A DNA stretch of 64,000 bases from Rhodanobacter panaciterrae (GCF_014651895.1 NZ_BMXT01000004.1:62001-126000); one strand, 5' to 3'; shown: positions 17,405-26,989, counted from the first letter of the stretch. Notes: generated from the sequence alone by a model not told the origin. Numbers and translations are program-made.

Positions 17405-17809
17405 ATGCGCCACTTCGAAGCCGTGCGTTCCCATATCGGCAGCCAGCACGAGCTGCGCCACAACGATCCGTATCTGATCAGTTTCGATCTGGAACTGGCG
17501 CATGAGCGCCATCAGGGCATCTATCTGGCCGAACTCGAGGACGAAGCGGGCCGCCGTTACCTGCGCATCTCCACTCCGATCGGTCCGCTCGCCGGCACCG
17601 ATCCCAACCGCTGCCTGCGCTTCAATTGGCAGCAGCGCACCGGCTTTCTGGCGGTGGCCGATCTGGACGGTTCACCGTACCTGCATCTGTGCGAGAACCG
17701 CCCCTACGAATATCTCGACACTGCCGAACTGCAGCGCGTGGTGCGCGAGCTGGGCACGTTGGGCGACCAGCTGGAACAGATCATCGCCAGCGGTGGTGAC
17801 GCGCTCTGA
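17405..17809 (+). CDS. Conserved hypothetical protein, 134 residues
   Basis: A soluble protein without signal peptide or membrane segments. ATG 17405 has a nearby AAGGAAG ribosome site. Alternating beta and helix patterns (YLISFDLELAHERHQGIYLAEL, then a C-terminal amphipathic helix) are reminiscent of small type III chaperone-like or YbjN-like folds, but no motif supports a function. It is divergent from the ATL gene and convergent with the pit gene, with only six bases between the two stops. I do not recognise the family. Confidence 0.7.
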   Translation: MRHFEAVRSHIGSQHELRHNDPYLISFDLELAHERHQGIYLAELEDEAGRRYLRISTPIGPLAGTDPNRCLRFNWQQRTGFLAVADLDGSPYLHLCENRPYEYLDTAELQRVVRELGTLGDQLEQIIASGGDAL

Positions 17810-17815
17810 GCCGAA

Positions 17816-18928
17816 TCAGGACACCATCTTGACCAGCATCACCAACCCGTAGGCCAGCAACGCGGTGATCGGCAGGGTCAGGATCCACGCCCACACCATC
17901 CGTTCGACCACCGACCAGCGGATCGCATTGAAACGCTTGGCCGCGCCCACGCCCATGATCGAGGCGGACACGTTGTGGGTGGTCGACACCGGGATGCCGA
18001 ACGCCGAAGCGGTGAGGATCACCAGCGCGGAACTGGTCTCGGCGGCAAAACCGTTGATCGGATGCAGCTTGACCATCTTGTGGCCGAGCGTCTTGATGAT
18101 GCGCCAGCCGCCACCGGCAGTGCCGGCAGCCATGGTCAGCGCGGACACCACTTTCACCCACACGGGAATGGCGAAGCCACCAGCCGGATTCTCGTCGATG
18201 CGCAGGAAATCCAGCCACGCCGGTAGCTGGTCGAACTGATGCGCGGCGGTGGCGCCGGCCAATGCCAGCGCGATGATGCCCATGCTCTTCTGCGCGTCGT
18301 TCATGCCGTGCGCCACGCCCATCGCGCTGGCCGAAACGATCTGCGCCTTGCCGAAGAAGGAGTTGACGAACGGCGTGCGCCCGAACCGGCGCAACCAGCC
18401 GTGCCGATTCGCGAACCAGGCCAGCAGCGCGTACAAGCCGCCCATCAGGAGGAAGCTGATGACGAAACCAGCCGCCGGCGACATCACCATCGGGATGATC
18501 ACCTTGGGAATCACGCCATGGCCCTTCAGCCAGCTGTCCTCGATCCAGATCACCGAGGCGAAATTGTTGTCCGAAGCCGCCAGCGCCGCGCCCACCAGCG
18601 AACCGACCAGCGCATGGCTGGAGCTGGACGGCAGGCCCAGCCACCAAGTGATCAGGTTCCACACGATCGCCCCGAGCAGCGCGCAGATCAGCAACTGCGA
18701 GCCCATCTCGACCACGCCGACATTGATCAGCCCCGACGCGATCGTGGCCGCGACCGCCGTGCCCATGAACGCGCCGATGAGGTTGGTGCCGGCAGCCAGC
18801 AACACCGCCTGACCGGGGGTGAGCACCTTGGTCGCCACCACCGTGGCGATCGAGTTGGCGGTGTCGTGGAAGCCGTTGATATAGGTGAAGACGAGCGCGA
18901 TCACCACCACCGCGATGACGATGCTCAT
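17816..18928 (-). CDS. pit: Low-affinity inorganic phosphate transporter, Pit family
   Basis: A 370-residue membrane protein with ten or so helices. The duplicated PHO4 signature is visible in both halves: FTYINGFHDTANSIATVVAT near the N-terminus and AFGIPVSTTHNVSASIMGVG near the C-terminus. VAHGMNDAQKSMGIIALAL is also typical. It imports metal-phosphate with protons. The DUF47 gene 108 bp upstream is the usual partner in pit operons and is expected to be cotranscribed. Confidence 0.93.
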   Translation of the reverse strand: MSIVIAVVVIALVFTYINGFHDTANSIATVVATKVLTPGQAVLLAAGTNLIGAFMGTAVAATIASGLINVGVVEMGSQLLICALLGAIVWNLITWWLGLPSSSSHALVGSLVGAALAASDNNFASVIWIEDSWLKGHGVIPKVIIPMVMSPAAGFVISFLLMGGLYALLAWFANRHGWLRRFGRTPFVNSFFGKAQIVSASAMGVAHGMNDAQKSMGIIALALAGATAAHQFDQLPAWLDFLRIDENPAGGFAIPVWVKVVSALTMAAGTAGGGWRIIKTLGHKMVKLHPINGFAAETSSALVILTASAFGIPVSTTHNVSASIMGVGAAKRFNAIRWSVVERMVWAWILTLPITALLAYGLVMLVKMVS

Positions 18929-19036
18929 GCGCGAGCTCCGCTCAGCAACTGGAGGTCACGTGGTACTGGCATCACGCCCGACAACGTCGGCATCGCGGCG
19001 GGGCAATGCAGAATACGCAAGGTCACGGCGGCGGCC

Positions 19037-19666
19037 TCAGGAGTTCTTCAGCACGATCGAATAGACGATGTTGCCGACGTCGCGGCACTTGTCGATGGCT
19101 TTCTCGATCAGCTCGAACAGGTCTTTCGCCAGCATCGCGCGCATCACGTCACCACCTTCGATGTACAGCGTGCGATACGGCGCCAGCAGCATGCGGTCGC
19201 CTTCCGACTCCAGCGCCTGCAAGCGATCCTGCAGCTTCTTCACCGGGTCGATGCGCAGGCCGCGACGCAACTCGCCGATCATCTCCGCAACGACTTCGCT
19301 GGAACGCTGCAGCACCTGCGCGCGTTGGGCGAAATCCACCCCGACCAGACGATCGGCCACGATCTCGTAGCGTTCGGCAAACTTCTCGATGGTCTTGGGA
19401 ATCTTGTACAGCGCCGAGTTCAGTGCCTCGATGTCCTCGCGGTCGAGCGCAGTGACGAACGTGTTCACCAGTCCCTCGCTGATCTGCGCCGCCAGTTCTT
19501 TCTCGCGGGCACGCGTGGCGGTGAAAGCCGCCATGACCGAACCGCCAGCGGGGTTGGTCAGCAGCTCATGCAGGGCCTTGGCGCTTTCGTGGGCGGTGGC
19601 GGCGCTCTGTTCAAGCAGCCCGTAGAACTTGTCGCCTTTGCCGAAAATCGTCTGCAGTGAAAACAT
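19037..19666 (-). CDS. DUF47/PhoU-like Pit accessory protein
   Basis: A 209-residue, all-helical protein beginning MFSLQTIFGKGDKFYGLLEQ, a very typical DUF47 (TIGR00153) start. A GTG nine bases upstream is an alternative start. The helices carry acidic residues like those binding metals in PhoU folds. Members of this family sit before pit genes and are thought to modulate phosphate uptake. The short spacing and same direction fit an operon with the transporter. The precise role is not proven for any member that I can cite. Confidence 0.9.
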   Translation of the reverse strand: MFSLQTIFGKGDKFYGLLEQSAATAHESAKALHELLTNPAGGSVMAAFTATRAREKELAAQISEGLVNTFVTALDREDIEALNSALYKIPKTIEKFAERYEIVADRLVGVDFAQRAQVLQRSSEVVAEMIGELRRGLRIDPVKKLQDRLQALESEGDRMLLAPYRTLYIEGGDVMRAMLAKDLFELIEKAIDKCRDVGNIVYSIVLKNS

Positions 19667-19813
19667 GCGGGCCACGCCTGAGGGGAAACAGAGTGACGGG
19701 AATGTTACAGGACTGCCATGCTGCCCTGCATCAACACCCGGAACTCCCGGCGTGAAGTGTTGGCCCCGCAGCCCTTACACTGTACCCATGCGCCCTCCCC
19801 CATCTAGCCCACG

Positions 19814-21136
19814 ATGCTGACCGAAATTGCGCTCGTCCTCGTGCTGGCCCTGTGCAATGCCTTCTTCGCGCTATCGGAGATGGCACTCGTCGCCTCGCGC
19901 AAGAGCCGTCTCAGACAAATGGCCAAAACCAGCCGCGGTGCCGCGCTGGCCCTGCGCCACGCCGAGGCCCCGGAACACTTCCTGTCCACCATCCAGGTCG
20001 GCATCACCCTGCTGATGCTGATCACTGGCGCAATCGCCGGCGATGCACTCGGCGGCCATATCGCCGATGCGCTGCAAGGCGAGCAACTGGCGTGGTTGGC
20101 TCCGTACAGCCGGATCCTCGGCATCGTGCTCGGCTTCGTGCTGATTTCGTTCATCCAGATCGTGATCGGCGAACTGGTGCCAAAGCGGTTGGCGCTGTCG
20201 GCTCCGGAACGGTTCTCGTCGTACGCAGCGTTCCCGATGCTGCTGCTGTCACGGCTGACCTTGCCATTCGTGTGGCTGCTGAATGTGTCGAGCAACCTGC
20301 TGTTGCGGCTGATGCGGGTCAAACAGCACGGCCAGGGCGTAGTCACCGAGGAAGAGATTCGCCTGTTGGTGGCTGAAAGTGCCGAACAAGGCGTGCTCGA
20401 TCCGGACGAGCACAACATGGTCAACCGCGTGCTGCGCCTGGGCGACCGTACGGTGGACAGCGTGATGACGCCGCGCATGCGCATCGCCTGGCTGGATACC
20501 GCTGCCACCCGTGAAGAGAACATTGAAGTGCTCCGAGCAACTCCGTATTCGCGCTATCCGGTGTATCGGGGCGACGAGAGCGAAGTGGTCGGTGTGGTCG
20601 AGGTGAAGCGCCTGCTGCACAGCTTTGCCGACGGCAAGCTGGAGCTGTTCGATCACCTGTCCAAGCCGCTGTTCGTGCCAGCTACCGCGCGCGCGCTGGA
20701 TCTGCTGGAAGAGTTCCGCGACGCCGAAACGCCGCTGGCGCTGGTGGTCGACGAGTATGGCGACATCGAGGGCGTGGTCACGGTCAACGACCTGCTCGCT
20801 GCGGTAGTCGGCGCCAGCCAGATCGGCCACAACGGCGCCGACGACAACGCACCGATCATGCAGCGCGCGGATGGCAGCTGGCTGATCGACGGCAGCCTGT
20901 CCACCGACGATCTGCGCGAACTGCTGCAGGTCGGCGAATTGCCCGGCGAGGACGAGCACGAATACCGCACCGCCGCCGGCATGGTGATGACGGCGCTGGG
21001 CCATGTGCCGCAGACCGGTGAAGTGTTCGCCTGGCACGGCATCCGCTTCGAGGTGGTCGACCTCGATGGTGCCCGCATCGACAAGCTGCTGGTCACGCCC
21101 GCACCGTCGCTGGAACTCTCGGACGACGAGCAGTAG
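19814..21136 (+). CDS. CorC/HlyC-family protein with DUF21 membrane domain and CBS pair
   Basis: A 440-residue protein. The first 180 or so residues are a DUF21 (CNNM) membrane domain (ALCNAFFALSEMALVASRKS, then FVLISFIQIVIGELVPKRLA). Two CBS motifs follow at about 210-330 (VDSVMTPRMRIAWLD and LALVVDEYGDIEGVVTVNDL), then a C-terminal CorC_HlyC domain. Members are linked to magnesium or cobalt efflux; older databases call them hemolysins. There is no toxin evidence here. Single gene, divergent from the phosphate operon, with a strong hairpin just after its stop. Confidence 0.88.
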   Translation: MLTEIALVLVLALCNAFFALSEMALVASRKSRLRQMAKTSRGAALALRHAEAPEHFLSTIQVGITLLMLITGAIAGDALGGHIADALQGEQLAWLAPYSRILGIVLGFVLISFIQIVIGELVPKRLALSAPERFSSYAAFPMLLLSRLTLPFVWLLNVSSNLLLRLMRVKQHGQGVVTEEEIRLLVAESAEQGVLDPDEHNMVNRVLRLGDRTVDSVMTPRMRIAWLDTAATREENIEVLRATPYSRYPVYRGDESEVVGVVEVKRLLHSFADGKLELFDHLSKPLFVPATARALDLLEEFRDAETPLALVVDEYGDIEGVVTVNDLLAAVVGASQIGHNGADDNAPIMQRADGSWLIDGSLSTDDLRELLQVGELPGEDEHEYRTAAGMVMTALGHVPQTGEVFAWHGIRFEVVDLDGARIDKLLVTPAPSLELSDDEQ

Positions 21137-21145
21137 CGCAACTGT

Positions 21146-21170
21146 CCCTCCCCTGCATCGCAGGGGAGGG
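21146..21170. terminator. Hairpin between corC-like and trmJ genes, REP-like core
   Basis: Perfect 11-bp arms CCCTCCCCTGC and GCAGGGGAGGG enclose a three-base loop. The genes on both sides converge here, so it can stop transcription from either side. The run downstream on the plus strand is A-rich, which gives T-rich RNA for the leftward gene only if read from the other side. The same core hairpin occurs inside hrpA near 61984-62002, so it belongs to a dispersed repeat family. Confidence 0.6.
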
Positions 21171-21181
21171 AGAAAATCTGG

Positions 21182-21949
21182 TTACTTGTTCTTCGCCAAC
21201 CCCGCCATCCGCTGCGCGTCAGCCAGAATGCCGTGCAACACCCGCAACTCGCGCTCATCCGGCTGCGCACGCTGGAACAGCTTGCGCAGGCGCAACATGA
21301 TCGTGGTCGGCTCGCGCCCCTTGTGGAACTCGATCTCGTCCAGCGTCTGCGCCAGATGCCGGTAGAACTGCTCCATCTGCGCCGCATCGGCTGGCGGCTC
21401 GTCGTGCGCTGGCGGCAACGGCGCGGGTGCGTCGCCGAGCATCGCCACGCGCAGCTCATAGGCCATCACCTGCACGGCCTGTGACAGGTTGAGTGAACTG
21501 AAATCGTCCACGCTGGGAATCCGCACCATCGCATGGCAGCGCGCCAGCTCATCGTTCTCCAGTCCGGTGCGCTCGTTGCCGAACACCAGCGCCACCTGTT
21601 CGCCGCGAGCCGCCGCGGCCAGTACCTGTTGCGCGGCCTCGCGGGGGGGAATCTCCGGCAGGTTCACTCCGCGCCGGCGCGCCGACAAGCCCAATGCCAG
21701 GCTGGTCCCCGTCAGGCTGTCGACCAGGTCAGCGTGGATGCCGGCCTTGGCCAGCACCTCGTCCGCGCCAGCGGCCAGCGCACTGGCCTCCGGATCGGGA
21801 AAGCGGTGCGGCGTCACCAGTTCCAGCCGGGTGAAACCCATCGTGCGGATCGCCCGTGCCGCACTGCCGATATTGCCCGGATGCGAGGTACGTACCAGCA
21901 CGTAGCGGATGCGGGCGGTGAGGTCGTATAGATCGGTCATCTGGTGCAT
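21182..21949 (-). CDS. trmJ: tRNA (cytidine/uridine-32-2'-O-)-methyltransferase TrmJ
   Basis: A 255-residue SPOUT-fold methyltransferase. RIRYVLVRTSHPGNIGSAAR begins the family domain. The knotted SAM-binding segment reads VALVFGNERTGLENDELARC and VRIPSVDDFSSLNLSQAVQV. The C-terminal extension after residue 165 is helical. It methylates the ribose of nucleotide 32 in several tRNAs. ATG 21949 and ATG 21940 are both possible starts. The divergent pairing with suhB is the same as in E. coli and supports both calls. Confidence 0.93.
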   Translation of the reverse strand: MHQMTDLYDLTARIRYVLVRTSHPGNIGSAARAIRTMGFTRLELVTPHRFPDPEASALAAGADEVLAKAGIHADLVDSLTGTSLALGLSARRRGVNLPEIPPREAAQQVLAAAARGEQVALVFGNERTGLENDELARCHAMVRIPSVDDFSSLNLSQAVQVMAYELRVAMLGDAPAPLPPAHDEPPADAAQMEQFYRHLAQTLDEIEFHKGREPTTIMLRLRKLFQRAQPDERELRVLHGILADAQRMAGLAKNK

Positions 21950-22065
21950 GGCTTGGCGGTAAGTAGCTGACAAGGATAATGGACACGGGGCAGCTGCGGC
22001 CCGGTCCGGCCCCAGCTCTGCTAGAATCGCCGACCGCAAACCCGCTCTCTTCCAAAGTCGAAACC

Positions 22066-22869
22066 ATGGCCAGACCACACGTCACGATCGCGGCGCGCGC
22101 CGCGCGTTCTGCAGGCAATGTGATCCTGCGCTACATGAACCGCATCGACGGCCTCAACATCGTCGAGAAGCAGCAGCTCGATTTCGTCTCCGAAGTCGAC
22201 AAGCTGGCCGAGGCGGAGATCATCAAGGAATTGCGCCGCGCCTACCCCGACCACGCCATCCTCGCCGAGGAAAGCGGCGCGACCGGCAAGGGCCCGCTGA
22301 CCTGGGTGATCGACCCGCTCGATGGCACCCACAACTACCTGCGCGGCATCCCGCACTTCAGCGTGTCTATCGCGCTGCTGGAGAAGGGTGTGCCGATCCA
22401 CGCCGTGGTGTTCGACCCGCTGCGCGACGAGCTGTACACAGCCAGCAAGGGCGACGGCGCCTATCTCAACGACCGCCGCATGCGCGTCTCCAAGCGCGAG
22501 AACCTCGGCGGCGCGATGATCGCCACCGGCTTCCCGTTCCGCCAGCGCGAGCACCTGGTGCCGCAACTCGACATGACCCGCGCCATCCTCGGCCAGGCCG
22601 AAGACATCCGCCGCTCCGGCTCCGCCGCACTCGACCTGGCCTACGTCGCCGCCGGCCGCTACGACGGCTACTTCGAGATCGGCCTGAAGCCGTGGGACAT
22701 GGCTGCCGGCGTGCTGCTGGTGCACGAGGCCGGTGGCCGCTACTGCGACTTCGCCGGCCGCGACGGCATCCCCGAAAGCGGCAACATCATCGCCGGCAAC
22801 CTCAACGTGGCCAAGGCGATGGTCGATGCGATCGGGCAGCAGGCGACGCCGGTGTTGCTCAAGGCTTGA
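22066..22869 (+). CDS. suhB: Inositol-1-monophosphatase SuhB
   Basis: A 267-residue protein, the same length as E. coli SuhB. The metal-binding motifs are complete: DHAILAEESG, WVIDPLDGTHNYLRGIPHF and KPWDMAAGVLLVHEAGG. It hydrolyses inositol phosphates and in E. coli also joins rRNA antitermination complexes with Nus factors. Upstream in-frame codons add only low-complexity residues, so ATG 22066 is preferred. It is divergent from trmJ and followed by a perfect hairpin. Confidence 0.95.
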   Translation: MARPHVTIAARAARSAGNVILRYMNRIDGLNIVEKQQLDFVSEVDKLAEAEIIKELRRAYPDHAILAEESGATGKGPLTWVIDPLDGTHNYLRGIPHFSVSIALLEKGVPIHAVVFDPLRDELYTASKGDGAYLNDRRMRVSKRENLGGAMIATGFPFRQREHLVPQLDMTRAILGQAEDIRRSGSAALDLAYVAAGRYDGYFEIGLKPWDMAAGVLLVHEAGGRYCDFAGRDGIPESGNIIAGNLNVAKAMVDAIGQQATPVLLKA

Positions 22870-22884
22870 GCGGTTTGTTCGATT

Positions 22885-22922
22885 GAAACAGTGAAGGCGC
22901 CCTTGGGCGCCTTCACTGTTTC
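22885..22922. terminator. Bidirectional terminator between suhB and hda
   Basis: Two perfect 17-base arms (22885-22901 and 22906-22922) enclose the loop CTTG. The ends of the arms are GAAACA and TGTTTC, so the RNA has a short U-run on the 3' side whichever strand is read. The two genes converge and the hairpin overlaps the hda stop codon. An efficient intrinsic terminator for both is the simple reading. Confidence 0.85.
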
Positions 22923-23628
22923 AGGGAGAGGCTTCGCCCGTTTCGCGCAGGAAGCCACGCAAGAACGGCACCGTGATTCGCCGCTGCGCGGCGAGCGACG
23001 CCACATCCAGCCGGTCGAGCAGATCAAGCAACGCGCCGAGGTCGCGTGCATAACGGGCGAACAGCCAGTCCAGCACGTTGTCGTCCAGTTCGATGCCGCG
23101 CGAGGCGGCCTGCGCTTTCAGTACGGCGCGGCGTTCGTCGTCGTCGAGCGGCTTGAGCGCGAACTGGGTGCAGGCGCCGAGACGGGAACGCAGGTCGGGC
23201 AGTTCGATACCGAGCTGGGCTGGCGTGGCATCGGCGGCGAATAGCAGTGCGCTGCCTTCGGCGCGGGCACGGTTGTACAGGTCGAACAGCGCATGCTCTG
23301 CTTCGCGGTTGCCGGCGATGGCGCCGAGATCGTCCAGCGCCAGCAGTTCGCTGCCGGCGACGCCACGCAGGGCAGCCACATGATCGCCCAGCGTCGCCAG
23401 CGGCAGATACTGCACGCGCCGGCCGGCGGCGCTGGCCGCCTGGCAGGCCGCCATCAGCAGATGACTGCGACCGCTGCCGCTGGCGCCGTGCAGGTAGATC
23501 CACGGCGCAGCGGGCTCCAGCGCGAGCGCCTGCACCGCGGCCAACGCGACCGCATTGGCGCCAGCGTGGAAATGTTCAAAGCGCTGGCGACGCGGCCAGC
23601 GCAGCGCCAGCGGCAGCTGCGGGATCAT
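22921..23628 (-). CDS. hda: DnaA regulatory inactivator Hda
   Basis: A 235-residue DnaA-like AAA protein. The N-terminal MIPQLPLALRWPRRQRFEHF contains the QLPL beta-clamp-binding motif typical of Hda. Walker A is degenerate, as in the family (LHGASGSGRSHLLMAA), and Walker B reads LLALDDLGAI. In E. coli Hda binds the loaded clamp and stimulates ATP hydrolysis by DnaA, which limits re-initiation. The ATG overlaps the stop of the upstream permease gene (ATGA). The gene order with PerM, DUF2066 and purM is shared with xanthomonads. Confidence 0.9.
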   Translation of the reverse strand: MIPQLPLALRWPRRQRFEHFHAGANAVALAAVQALALEPAAPWIYLHGASGSGRSHLLMAACQAASAAGRRVQYLPLATLGDHVAALRGVAGSELLALDDLGAIAGNREAEHALFDLYNRARAEGSALLFAADATPAQLGIELPDLRSRLGACTQFALKPLDDDERRAVLKAQAASRGIELDDNVLDWLFARYARDLGALLDLLDRLDVASLAAQRRITVPFLRGFLRETGEASP

Positions 23629-24794
23629 GGTTCGGCCCGTTCGTCCTGCGATGGCTTGACGATGGTGTCGGTCTCGACCTCGCCATCCTGACGCACGGTG
23701 GCATCCACTTCGGCGATCACCGGATCGTCCGGCCCCTCTTCGGTATACAGCTCGCTCAACCGGTAGCGTTCGAGCAGATAGCGCAGCAGCACCATGATCA
23801 CCGACGCCGCCGGCAACGCCAGCAACACGCCGAGGAAGCCGAACAGGTAACCGCCGGCCAGCACCGCGAAGATCACCGCCACCGGATGCAGGCCGATCTT
23901 GTCGCCGACCAGCTTGGGCACCAGTACATAGCCTTCCAGCAGCTGGCCGACCATGAACACGCCGCAGACCAGCAGCACGTGGGTCCAGTCCCCGTATTGC
24001 ACCAGCGCGGCGATGATTGCCGCGACGAAGCCGATGATGAAACCCAGGTACGGCACGAAGCTGAGCAGGCCGGCGACCAAGCCGATCAGCAAGCCGACCG
24101 ACAGTCCGACCAGCCCCAAACCAACACCGTAGAACACGCCCAGCGCCAGCATCACCAGCAATTGGCCGCGCACGAAGGCACCGAGGATCTTGTCGGACTC
24201 GCGCGCCAGATGCGCGACGGTCGGCTGGATCGAGCGCGGCAGCATGCGGTCGATGGTGGCGACCAGGCGGTCCCAGTCGCGCAGCAGGTAGAACGCCACC
24301 ACCGGGATCAGCACCAGGTTGGTCATCCACATGACGACGCCCAGCCCGGAGCGCGAGACCTTGCCCAGCACCGTCGTGGCGACATCGCCGATCGAGCCGA
24401 TATGTGCCTTGATCGCGGCCAGCAGGCGGTCACTGTCGAACGTGTGCGGGTCCAGATGCAGGCGCGCCTGCAGCCACGGCCACGCCACGTTCTGCGCCCA
24501 CTCGCCGTAGCGCGGCAGGTTCTCGACCAGGTTCTCGACCTGGCGTGCGATCAGCGGGATCAGCAGCAGCAACACGCCGATCACCACGACCAGCAGCACC
24601 GCGAAAACGATGGTGGCTGCCCAACTGCGGTTCAGCCCGAGCCGCTCCAGCCGGTCCGCCAGCGGATCACCCAGATAGGCCAGCATGGCGGCGACCGCAA
24701 ACGGCATCAGCACCGGCGCCAGCAGCCAGATCAGGTAGACGATGACCGCCGCGATGGCGAACAGCTGCCAGCGGCGCGAACTGTCCTGATTCAT
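23625..24794 (-). CDS. AI-2E/PerM-family membrane permease
   Basis: A 389-residue protein with about eight hydrophobic segments of the AI-2E transporter family. Recognisable stretches are YLIWLLAPVLMPFAVAAMLA, LVENLPRYGEWAQ and GLLSFVPYLGFIIGFVAAII. The C-terminal 45 residues are acidic and cytoplasmic. The family name comes from one member linked to autoinducer-2 export; most members have no proven substrate. ATG 24794 is chosen because the hydrophilic MNQDSSRRWQ start suits the topology. It overlaps hda by four bases and follows the DUF2066 gene by two bases. Confidence 0.86.
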   Translation of the reverse strand: MNQDSSRRWQLFAIAAVIVYLIWLLAPVLMPFAVAAMLAYLGDPLADRLERLGLNRSWAATIVFAVLLVVVIGVLLLLIPLIARQVENLVENLPRYGEWAQNVAWPWLQARLHLDPHTFDSDRLLAAIKAHIGSIGDVATTVLGKVSRSGLGVVMWMTNLVLIPVVAFYLLRDWDRLVATIDRMLPRSIQPTVAHLARESDKILGAFVRGQLLVMLALGVFYGVGLGLVGLSVGLLIGLVAGLLSFVPYLGFIIGFVAAIIAALVQYGDWTHVLLVCGVFMVGQLLEGYVLVPKLVGDKIGLHPVAVIFAVLAGGYLFGFLGVLLALPAASVIMVLLRYLLERYRLSELYTEEGPDDPVIAEVDATVRQDGEVETDTIVKPSQDERAEP

Positions 24795-24796
24795 GT

Positions 24797-25798
24797 TCAA
24801 TGCCCCGGCAGCCAACGCAGGTTCGCGTCGGCACCGGCATGCGGCTCACCCTGCAACAGCAGGCGGCCACCGGCAGCGAGATTTGCGGCCAGTCCGCTCA
24901 TCGGCACGGACGCCTTGACGTGCAGCAGCACGGCATCGTTCTCCGCGCCCAGCGTCGTGACCTGCTTGATCGAGGGGTCGGCCTGCAGGGTAGCCAGCAG
25001 GTTCGCGTAATCCGTCGCCGAAGCCAGCCCGCTGACCCACAGCTTGCCTTCGCTGGGGCCGGCGCCGATCACATTGAGCTGCTTGCCGATGTGATCGACC
25101 ATGCTGTTGCCGGCATCGCCGAGCAACACGTCCCGGGTCGCGCCCTGGCTGCTCCAATGCTGCGGCTGGCCACCGGAAATCAGCGTCCAGTCGGCGCCAC
25201 CGTCGTGCAGCTTGCCGAGCAGGACCAGGCCGGTGTGGTACTGCTGGTTGATCGTTGCCAGTGCGGCCGGATCGGCGCTGGCGACCTTTGCCGTATCGGG
25301 CGCACCGGCGGCATCGGGATACACCACGTTGGTACCGCGCGCGGCCGCTGCCGTGGCCAGGCCGGCCAGTGCCGCCTGATTCAACAAGTGGCCATCACTG
25401 CCCTGCACCAGCAGCAGGACCGGCGGCTTGATACCCGCGCTGGTCACGCCAAGCTTCGACACCAGCCGGCGCACCGAACCCGGATCGAAGTCCACATTCA
25501 GGATCATGCCGGTGGCGGCGCGCTGGTACTGGAATTTCTTCACGATCGAGCTGGCTTTGCCGAGCGCATCGGCATAACCGGCGTTGCTGCGCAGATCCTG
25601 GCCACCGGCAATCCGCGTCAGCACCTGCCCGAGCGCGGTAGCGAACGCCTGATCGCGTTGCGCGTCGCTGGTGTCGGCCACCGGCACGACGACCGAATAC
25701 GGCGAGCCCGAACTCTGTGCATGCAGCGGCGACAGTGCGGCAAAACCCAGCAACAGGACGACGATGAGCAGGCGGGACAGGCGCATGGGGGTGGGCAT
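24797..25798 (-). CDS. DUF2066 domain protein, exported
   Basis: A 333-residue protein with a signal peptide (MRLSRLLIVVLLLGFAALSP, cleaved near ALSPLHAQ). It shows the DUF2066 pattern VVVPVADTSDAQRDQAFATA followed by ALGQVLTRIAGGQD. Function is unknown; it is a periplasmic or lipoprotein-like protein widespread in gammaproteobacteria next to purM and hda. It is the first gene of the leftward operon and is divergent from purM, whose start is 140 bp away. ATG 25798 and ATG 25786 are both usable. Confidence 0.8.
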   Translation of the reverse strand: MPTPMRLSRLLIVVLLLGFAALSPLHAQSSGSPYSVVVPVADTSDAQRDQAFATALGQVLTRIAGGQDLRSNAGYADALGKASSIVKKFQYQRAATGMILNVDFDPGSVRRLVSKLGVTSAGIKPPVLLLVQGSDGHLLNQAALAGLATAAAARGTNVVYPDAAGAPDTAKVASADPAALATINQQYHTGLVLLGKLHDGGADWTLISGGQPQHWSSQGATRDVLLGDAGNSMVDHIGKQLNVIGAGPSEGKLWVSGLASATDYANLLATLQADPSIKQVTTLGAENDAVLLHVKASVPMSGLAANLAAGGRLLLQGEPHAGADANLRWLPGH

Positions 25799-25938
25799 CT
25801 TCGGAGGAAAGCTTCTGGAAGTCTGCCCAATCGCGCCTCCAGCGTCCATCGGAGCCGTCACCAAACCAGCATTCGGCGACCGGCAACGACGCCACAAGCT
25901 GCTAAACTTGCGCGTTTCATCCACGCCGGTTCTTCGCC

Positions 25939-26967
25939 ATGTCTGACGCCCTCACCTACCGCGCCGCCGGCGTTGACATCGACGCTGGCAATGCGCTGGT
26001 CGAACGCATCAAGCCGCTGGTCAAGCGCACGATCCGCCCGGAAGTGATGGGCGGACTGGGCGGCTTCGGCGGCCTGTTCGACCTGTCCGGCCGCTACAAG
26101 GAACCGGTGCTGGTATCCGGCACCGACGGCGTCGGCACCAAGCTGAAGCTGGCGCAGATCCTCAACCGTCACGACACCATCGGCATCGACCTGGTCGGCA
26201 TGTGCGTCAACGACGTGCTGGTGCAGGGCGCCGAGCCGCTGTTCTTCCTCGACTACTTCGCCACCGGCAAGCTCGATGTGGATACCGCGGTGGCCGTGGT
26301 CGGCGGCATCGCGAAAGGCTGCGAACTGGCCGGCTGCGCGCTGATCGGCGGCGAGACCGCCGAGATGCCGGACATGTATCCGCCGGGCGAATACGACCTG
26401 GCCGGCTTCACCGTCGGTGCGGTGGAGAAGTCGCAGATGCTCAGCGGCGACGGCATCGTCGCCGGCGACGTGGTCCTTGGTGTGGCTTCGTCCGGCCCGC
26501 ACTCGAACGGTTATTCGCTGGTCCGCAAAATTCTCGAGCGCGCCGGCAATCCTCTCGATCTCGATCTCGGTGGCGTAAAGCTGGCCGACGCATTGATGGC
26601 GCCGACGACGATCTACGTGAAGTCGATGCTGGAGTTGCTGAAAAGTGAGTCCGTGCACGGCATGGCCCACATCACCGGTGGCGGCTTGAAAGAGAACATC
26701 ATCCGCGTGGTGCCAGACGGTCTCGGCATCGCACTGGATGCCAGCACCATCGTGCTGCCACCGGTGTTCGACTGGCTGATGCGCGAAGGCAACGTGGCGC
26801 GCGAGGAAATGTGGCGGACGTTCAACTGCGGCGTCGGCTTCACCGTGATCCTGCCGCGCGATGCCGTCAGCGCTGCTTCGGCGCTGCTGGCGAAACACGG
26901 CCTGGCCAGTTCGGTGGTCGGCGAGATCGTGCCGGCGCAAGGCGACGAACGCGTGCATATCGGCTGA
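25939..26967 (+). CDS. purM: Phosphoribosylformylglycinamidine cyclo-ligase PurM
   Basis: A 342-residue enzyme that closes the imidazole ring of AIR in purine synthesis, using ATP. The start [20 protein letters not shown] is the standard PurM N-terminus. [33 protein letters not shown] and [15 protein letters not shown] are family signatures. purN follows 22 bases downstream, making a two-gene purine operon. No PurR-type operator or riboswitch was recognised in the short upstream gap. Confidence 0.97.
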   Translation: MSDALTYRAAGVDIDAGNALVERIKPLVKRTIRPEVMGGLGGFGGLFDLSGRYKEPVLVSGTDGVGTKLKLAQILNRHDTIGIDLVGMCVNDVLVQGAEPLFFLDYFATGKLDVDTAVAVVGGIAKGCELAGCALIGGETAEMPDMYPPGEYDLAGFTVGAVEKSQMLSGDGIVAGDVVLGVASSGPHSNGYSLVRKILERAGNPLDLDLGGVKLADALMAPTTIYVKSMLELLKSESVHGMAHITGGGLKENIIRVVPDGLGIALDASTIVLPPVFDWLMREGNVAREEMWRTFNCGVGFTVILPRDAVSAASALLAKHGLASSVVGEIVPAQGDERVHIG

Positions 26968-26989
26968 CCACGACTCCGCAACGCCTTCG

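Noticed and set aside
22000..22030. Promoter of suhB with TAGAAT as the -10 box
   Set aside because: A plausible -10 exists at 22022-22027, but the region 17 bp upstream is GC-rich with no -35 likeness.
25799..25938. Purine riboswitch or PurR operator before purM
   Set aside because: No conserved riboswitch core or PurR-like palindrome was seen in the 140-bp gap.
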